DNA from: Prunus persica
Lineage: Eukaryota; Streptophyta; Magnoliopsida; Rosales; Rosaceae
Length of the DNA: 64,000 nt
NCBI RefSeq assembly: GCF_000346465.2
Contig: NC_034009.1
Location: 23,366,225 to 23,430,224, forward strand
Direction of reading: 5' to 3'
Within the stretch, counting starts at the first letter, position 1, and each line of letters starts with the position of its first letter. Below the pieces are notes generated by a model. The model saw nothing but the letters and a program-made list of their open reading frames with translations, was not told where the DNA came from and did no database searches. Positions 57,719-64,000 of this stretch are shown piece after piece. The translations under genes were made by a program, and so were the position numbers.

Positions 57719-58505
57719 ATCAGATCCATGTTGAGTTGGGGCTTCTCCTATCTTCTTGTTTGTAAATATTGGTTACTTTCCTCGCAAGGCAAATGTATAA
57801 ATTCTGCAGTCTTTATTTCATCAAATCAAATATTATTTGTTTCTTCTGTTTCTCCGTCTGTGTCTCTCTCTCATTGGTGTGCACGCTTGCATATAAACAG
57901 CAACCTCTGCTCTCCCGGAAAGAAAAAATGAAAAAAGATGAGGGGAAAAGAAACCAAGTTATCCTTTATAGCGTATACCTTCTGGCTTCTGCTAAGTCAA
58001 CACTTTGATTTCTGGCCAATATTATAACAAATAAAATAAAATAATCTCATTTAGCCAAATAGAAAATGAAATCTGACTATTTTCTCTTCACATTTTATCA
58101 CAATTTCTCTGAATTTTTTTATGATTGGTTTATGATTTTATAGGCTTGTTCTAGAAGTGGAAGGACGGCTTCACGTCACAAACTCACAATGTAAAATATT
58201 ACGGAATTGTTTGACATTCACTCGCTCATTATAGATATCGGTCTCTCTAGGCAAACTTGTGTTGACTCTGGACTTTTCCTGTCTTCAACCTTGTTCAATG
58301 TTGAAGCATTCCGCTGGTCACGAATTTAATAGTCCCAACAACAGCAGCACATTGTCTGCCTTGTCTCCTCATCTATATATATCAACGTCTATACTGGTTG
58401 GCTTATATTCTCTTCTGCATAAAATCCCAGCTCCTCCTCCTCTGCCATTTCAGTTGCAGTTTGACCTTATCGTTTATAGAGTTGATTGATTTCTTCTTCT
58501 GCGTG
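57719..58505. other. Intergenic, COL 3' region and LRR promoter
   Basis: The first 200-250 bp are probably the COL 3' untranslated region. Near 58374 a TATATATA stretch lies about 130 bp upstream of the LRR start and may act as its TATA box. Confidence 0.45.
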
Positions 58506-60015
58506 ATGGGTTGTCGAGTTTTGCTGGGTTTTCTGCTTGCAGCAGCAGCAGTCATTGCATCAGTGGATTGCAACTCTGAAGGTATGCAAGCAAATTGAAG
58601 TCTTGTTATGTTCATTCACGATCATGGGAAAATTCAACCCAATTTCATGTTATTAATCTAATTTACGGGAAGCGGTATTCCAACTTAAATGCAAGGGACC
58701 GGCTCACTGTCCTGCCTAACCGAACAAACTTGCGTCTAACCCAAATTCATCTTATGTTGGTTTAATAATTGGGTTTTTCATCGCTTAATTTTTGAACAGG
58801 TGATATTCTGAATGCCTGGAAAACCCAGTTGAGCGACCCAAACAATGTCCTTCAGAGCTGGGACCCAACTTTGGTCAACCCATGCACCTTTTTCCACGTT
58901 ACTTGCAATTCCGAAAACAGCGTTACAAGGCTGTAAGTGGTTTTAAATTAACAACATTGAACTTGCCCAGCTCATGCAAATTTTACTAATTAGCTTTGTT
59001 CACATATGAAGGGACCTTGGGAATGCAAGCCTGTCAGGACCTCTTATCCCTGAGCTTGGAAACTTGACTAACCTTCAATACTTGTAGGACCTTCTTAATT
59101 TCTCATCTCTCAAACCACAAATTAGATTAGTCTTCTTGATTGAGTATAATGAATCATTGATTAATTAATTTATTAATGGCATTGCAGGGAGGTGTTTGGC
59201 AACAGACTGTCTGGATCTATTCCAAATGAAATTGGTAACTTAAGAAACTTGGTCAGCTTGGACCTCTACAAGAACAATTTCACAGGGAGAATTCCAAAAT
59301 CATTTGGACACTTGCATTTCTTGAGGTTCTTGTAAGTAAATATATTATATCTCCACTTAAAAAATGCAATTTTCCTCGAGTTGTCTGAATTCCTTCAAAC
59401 CATTTGAATTATTTGGCTCAACGTAACAACAATAATGGTGTTGGTATTTCTGAATTCTGATCATATGGCGGGCTGTGTATTGATTCTACTGGCAGGAGGG
59501 TCTTTAGCAATAGCTTGATCGGACGTATTCCTCCAAATTTCGGCAATTTGACATCTTTGGAAATTCTGTAAGTTTGATACAATCGATATTCTATTTTTAA
59601 TATTTGAACTCGATTGCAAAGTTTGGAGCACATCCGCTCTAACCAACTTGACTAGGTCCATGTCTGTTCTATATACATATATAAGAAGCATTCGTATCTG
59701 TTAATTTTCTTTCTTCCTTAGTCAACCGTGCTTTTATTTTTAATTTTATTTTTCAGGGAATTAAACAGTAACAGGCTCACTGGCCCTCTACCATTTGTGG
59801 TCCTTGAACTGGTTCGATTTGGGCAGCTGAAGCATTTGTGAGTTCAATGGTTCCCTTTGTTAAGTCGTCTAGAAAAGGTGGCATGTGTTCCTTCTTGATC
59901 TAACCATTAGGAGGATTGTTTCAACTTTGATTTTGTCTGCAGGGACGTCTCAGACAATCTGTTGGCAGGGACTGTAGACCGCACCAATTCAACAAGTAAT
60001 CAAAGAAATTACTAA
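58506..60015 (+). CDS. Small secreted leucine-rich-repeat protein (LRR1/SERK-ectodomain-like)
   Basis: Seven exons (58506-58581, 58800-58932, 59012-59083, 59188-59331, 59496-59567, 59757-59837, 59943-60015) encode 216 residues. The signal peptide (about 1-21, [17 protein letters not shown]) is followed by an LRRNT_2 cap ([23 protein letters not shown]... CTFFHVTC). About five LRRs of the plant type ([27 protein letters not shown]) follow. The 72- and 144-nt exons each encode whole repeats, as in SERK receptor kinases, but the protein ends after the LRRs with no membrane segment or kinase. Family members are secreted or apoplastic and have been linked to defence. All junctions have phase-consistent GT-AG ends. 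Length matches known LRR1 proteins (about 218). Confidence 0.92.
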
Positions 60016-61187
60016 TCTACCAGTTCACTATTAAGTTACCAATCATCCTTGTTTATTCATTGATTAATCTCAGTTACTTTAAATTAACCTTTTTTTGAAA
60101 TTTCTTTTTTTGATGTGTGTTGAAGGATTTCGAGTTACCACAATAATACAAGATCCACAAGCTTAGAAATAAGCGAAGCGAAGGAAGCTACTGCTATATA
60201 TCAAATAAAATCCGTATCTCTAAAGCCCAATAAAACCTCTACATGTACATGTAAGCTTTATACTATTCTCTTTTCATTTCATAGAGAGTGATATTTTTTG
60301 ATCCACTCTTGGAATTATTGTATTTAATTTAAAGTCATGTAGAGCTTATCAATTCCAATTATTTATCATTATAAGTCTTCGATATTTTAATTGAATTACT
60401 AATCATGTTGGCCATCACATGTCTCATAGCAGTGAGATTCACTTACATAAGTACGTCAAATTTGAGTTTTTTTTTGGGTCTGAGTCAAATTTGAGTAATG
60501 CGTGAGTGAAATCAATAGCGGATTCATGAATTTTCTTTTGAGACAAGATTCGAAACTCTCTGATATTTTTGTTTTTTTTAAAAGAAGAAGGCTTATTACA
60601 GTAGGCCACGGGCAGAGCTTCCAAATTTGTGTAACCGGCCCAATACGGCCCGTTAATTACCTTGAACCAGGTCCAACATTACTTTTCTTCGGTGACCAAG
60701 GCCTAATAATTTGCTGGCAACTTTGTCTCTCTCTTTTAAACTTTTTGTTAGGGTCACATGTTTGCAGTTTCATTTTCAAACTAGAATTCTTTGATTACAA
60801 TTTGGTACCAGAGATTTGAAATGAGAGCTTATTTAGAGGCCCCAGAGACAACTAGAAAAGTGACTTTGGATGATCCAGCTTTATAAAGTACAAATCAAAT
60901 TCGAGTAGGGAAGGTCAAAAGCAGCGGGAAGCTGTTCGCCTTTATCATTAAGATTGTCAATCAGTCAATAATTCATCATTCAAAACTAATAAAAAGACAA
61001 CTTTTTTGACCCTCCTTCTTCCTCCTGCTCTGGAATTAACTACTAAATTTGTAAGTATCATGCATGCCATCATGTCAAAACTGTAAGTTGGATTTTTTTA
61101 AACTGAGATTTTATGTATTTGAATGGAGTTGGTAAAAGTAATGGGCTGATTTGAATCTTGCTTTAGATGGAGTCAATGGTCAACCTT

Positions 61188-61189
<2 letters not shown>

Positions 61190-61222
<33 letters not shown>
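61190..61222. repeat. (CT)n microsatellite
   Basis: About 16 CT units. Confidence 0.95.
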
Positions 61223-61226
<4 letters not shown>

Positions 61227-61742
61227 GCAATGGGGGGTAGGGTAGGTTTGGGAGAAACTGGGGTAGTGATTATACACTCAATGGTCCGTATATATAGAAA
61301 GCTTTTATCTTTGAAGAAGATGAAATATCAGATGTATGGCTTTTCACAGTTTGTTTTTCTTTTTTCCCACCTTTTTCCAATTCTATGATGAAGTAAAAAA
61401 GAAGTGGGAGAGTGTTAGTGCTTTGCTTTGGCTTTGTCAAGTCTCACTTCTTTTAAGGAGGAGAAGGAAGAGGTGGTGGTGGCGAGCAATGAGCATGCAT
61501 GAATGATTGATCCATGCCTATATATCTAAGATCATATATACACCAAAAGTCTTTGGCTTGCCCCACCCAGCACCAACAACAACCACACTCATCTGTAATT
61601 AATTATATATCTAATAAAATGGAACACTCTACACTTCTGTTTTACACACACACACATGTACATGTTGCAGATCAATCAACCACATAAAAAGTCATGGACT
61701 CGTGAAGAAGATGGAGACTACTTAAAACCAACAAGACATGGA

Positions 61743-61750
<8 letters not shown>

Positions 61751-61797
<47 letters not shown>
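61751..61797. repeat. Compound (CT)n(TA)n microsatellite
   Basis: About 14 CT units directly followed by about 10 TA units. Confidence 0.95.
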
Positions 61798-63017
61798 TGT
61801 CACAGTAGCCATTAAAAGACGAGTCTCACATCACATGCCTACTACAATCACCACATCTCTCTGTAATTCTTTCTTGGTGGCAGAGTGGACCTGCTGCAGT
61901 TACATAGCAAAACTACTGTGCACTGTCTAAACGAATCAAAACTTGAATATTGTATGTGGGTTTTTCTCTAAAAACCTTGTGCTGCACAACAATTGAACTG
62001 GAGCAGCGGATCATCCTTCTAGAATTTGGAATGGAGGTCAAGAAATTTGCTTGGTGCAAGTTGGTTGACCTTGGTAATGTTTAATGGAACCCTGTTCCTT
62101 TAAAAGATAAGCCTCTCAATGCCGAATCTGGGTATCAAAGTTTTATATTAATCCCGTTTAGACAGATTTTATTGGCCAATTAGGGTTATTCCCGACCACC
62201 ACCACAGATTTCCAAGTTGCATTAATATTATTCCCCAATGCTTTAACCAAGGGGAATAAAACAAAAGCCAAATAAATCAAACTAGAAAACATGCACTTGT
62301 TTAAAGCAAAGCAAGCAAAACAAAGTATTATTATTAAAAGTTTATAGAATTGGATAAAGCAGTGTCAGGTTATAAAGAAGTCTCTCCTTCTGTTGCGGAA
62401 TCAGTACTTAGATGATATACATCATCCCTCAATTCAATTATGCACTGTGCAGTGCTTATGGGACCGCCTGCAATTTTTCTTTTTTCCTTTATTTTGTTTG
62501 GGACGTCCTGCAACTGATAATAATTTGTGCAGAGTTTTATACAAGTCTATTGTTTTGCCTCCGACAGGGTTTAAAAGATATGTCTGGATTCTCCCACCCA
62601 TCTCTCTTGTCAAAGCTGGCAGGCATGCACGCAAACCCTCTTTCTACTCTGTTTTCCCATTATTATTCTCAATTTTACTACAAAAGACAAAGAAAACACT
62701 CCAAAGTTGAATTGAACACAATGGGAGGGAATGGAAAATTTTGTTTGTCTCAACTCTCAGTCATATTTTTATAAATATGCATTAAGTTAATAATTAATTG
62801 AAGCAAAAATATGAAGAAGAAAAATTACACAAGCTATATTGCAGAAAGGAAAGATTCAAACACATGACCGCATGTGCAGAAATAACTGTTTTTAACCACT
62901 AGAATTATATAAGCAACATTTGAGAGCGCCACACCAAACTCTCAAACTCTAGACTTGCAATCCTCCCTCCATTTGTAGCTCCTCTGGGAGACTTTCATGC
63001 AACGCGGATATTTTCAC

Positions 63018-63115
63018 CGAATAGCACAATGACAAACGGGATAACTTTTTCACATGTCATTGCATTATTGTTCGAAGATAACAAAACAATATTACCCCCG
63101 TTACAAGAAAGTTTT
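63018..63115. repeat. Dispersed repeat, copy 3 (weak)
   Basis: GGATAACTTTTTCACATGTCATTGCA resembles the core of the stretches near 16.4 and 35.95 kb. It lies just upstream of the PIF relative. Confidence 0.35.
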
Positions 63116-63243
63116 TCTGCCCTATTGGACCTATCAATCCCATTAGGCGGCAATGGCTAATCCCAAACATGAATTTTCTCGTACCTTTCGGAAGGTGTGT
63201 AGAGCACTTGCTCAGGTGCTTGCACCATCTCCTTCCATCCTTA

Positions 63244-64000
63244 GAGCAACTCCACCCCTAAGGGCAAAGTCTAAGGCAAGGGCAAGCAAGGGCTGTCACT
63301 ATTCACATGAATAGTGGCAGCCTTGCCATTTGTGGTTCCACCCATGAGGGCTAAGTCTAGGGCAAGTCTAGGGCAAATACTATTCATTGTACTTTATTTC
63401 CTATTTTTTTAATACTTTAAACCATTAATTTTGATAATCTTTTGTAATTAAATTTTCGGATAATATTTTTGGTTGTCACGTGTCCATTGTTTTAAGAAAA
63501 GATTTTCGGATGAGAATCTCGATTGCCACGTGTCTTATTCCAGATAAAATTTTCGGATATTCATTAAAAAAAATTATAATCTCAGATTTCATATAACATT
63601 TTCACCCTCTAAAATTGTACCACGTGTCCCATGTCAGATAAGATTTTCAGATATTTTAAAAAAATTATAATCTCATATTTCAGATAAGATTTTTTTTTTC
63701 TTTCTACAAATGGAAAGTAGTAGAAAAATGTGAGTGGAGGATAAAAAATATTGGAAGGAGGAGTTTGTATGGAGAATTGGTGTGGGAAGTGAAAAATGTG
63801 AGTGAAGAGTAAGAAATATTGGAAGAAGAATAGTTTGTGTGGAGAATTGGTGAGGAAAGTGAATAATGTGAGTGGAGAGTAAAAAATATTGGGGATGGAG
63901 AAGAATTGTATGAAGATTTTGTGTGGAAAGTAAATAAAATGGTTAGGTATTTATAGGGAAAAAATACATAATTTTTTGGTATTTTTTAAAAAAAATTTCA
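63244..64000 (+). mobile_element. PIF/Harbinger deletion derivative (element C), cut by window end
   Basis: It starts after TTA (63241-63243) with GAGCAACTCCACCCCTAAGG, like the left end of element A. The left subterminal phrases recur (TTTTCGGATAA, CACGTGTC, TTTTCACCCTCTAA). It then runs directly into sequence resembling the right inner end of element A (GGTATTTATAGGGAAAAAATA and poly-T/A at 63930-64000). Transposase and Myb genes are absent. Three imperfect copies of a roughly 70-bp unit (GTGAGTGGAG..AATATTGG..GGAGAATTGG) lie at about 63725-63930. The right terminus is outside the window. Confidence 0.75.

Larger units (their letters stand above)
60016..63243. other. AT-rich intergenic region
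   Basis: No supported gene in 3.2 kb. It contains CT runs, AC/TA tracts and leader-like CT-rich patches near 61190 and 61750 that could mark an unannotated transcript. Searching by eye for conserved plant microRNAs gave nothing convincing. Confidence 0.4.

Noticed and set aside
62040..62065. miR168-like string TTGCTTGGTGCAAGTTGG
   Set aside because: Several mismatches to miR168 and no star arm nearby. A short inverted repeat (GGTCAA/TTGACC) is not enough for a precursor.

Overview
The window is nuclear DNA of a flowering plant, most likely a woody eudicot. The evidence is spliced plant gene families (CONSTANS-like, CURLY FLAG LEAF 1-like, GEM-like, CYSTM, LITAF-type, S1/SPH and a small LRR protein), a MIR169 locus, AT-rich intergenic DNA with many TA and CT microsatellites, and Copia, PIF/Harbinger and Mutator-like transposons. 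A Rosaceae-like genome is my guess only. I saw no organellar, bacterial or viral backbone.

Layout. 0.7-2.6 kb: single-exon DUF2828/vWA gene (-). 3.8-12.4 kb: two paralogous CYSTM genes (-) flank a GEM-like GRAM gene (+). Both CYSTM genes have three exons, 49-nt first and last exons and a GC-AG first intron. A young Copia element with identical LTRs and a 5-bp target duplication sits between them (4.6-9.6 kb). 12.4-18.9 kb: decayed DNA with GEM-like exon remnants and microsatellites. 18.9-20.3 kb: CURLY FLAG LEAF 1-like gene (-). 20.4-26.5 kb: intergenic DNA with a duplicated 0.3-kb block, a PIF-family fragment, a near-perfect hairpin and a LINE RNase H remnant. 26.5-30.5 kb: complete-looking PIF/Harbinger element with an intact transposase and an intact Myb/SANT-like second gene. 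31.1-31.7 kb: LITAF-domain gene (+). About 33.7 kb: MIR169 hairpin (-) with a good TATA box.

35-50.5 kb: a tandem array of S1 self-incompatibility-homologue (SPH) genes, two intact and two broken. One copy is cut by a Mutator-like element carrying a GRF zinc-finger gene and a decayed MURA transposase, and that transposase is itself cut by a second, older Copia element (LTRs about 4% diverged). 53.4-54.4 kb: non-autonomous Mutator-like foldback element with a 10-bp target duplication. 55.2-57.7 kb: four-exon CONSTANS-like B-box/CCT gene (+). 58.5-60.0 kb: seven-exon small secreted LRR gene (+). The right edge holds an internally deleted PIF relative that leaves the window.

The host genes belong to separate processes (vWA protein, lipid-binding GRAM protein, cuticle/leaf regulation, light/flowering regulation, secreted LRR and SPH peptides) and do not form a cluster with a shared pathway. 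The strongest organising story is genomic: tandem duplication of CYSTM and SPH genes, and layered transposon insertions whose order can be read from target duplications and from empty sites preserved in paralogous copies. I found no clearly new multi-gene biological system.
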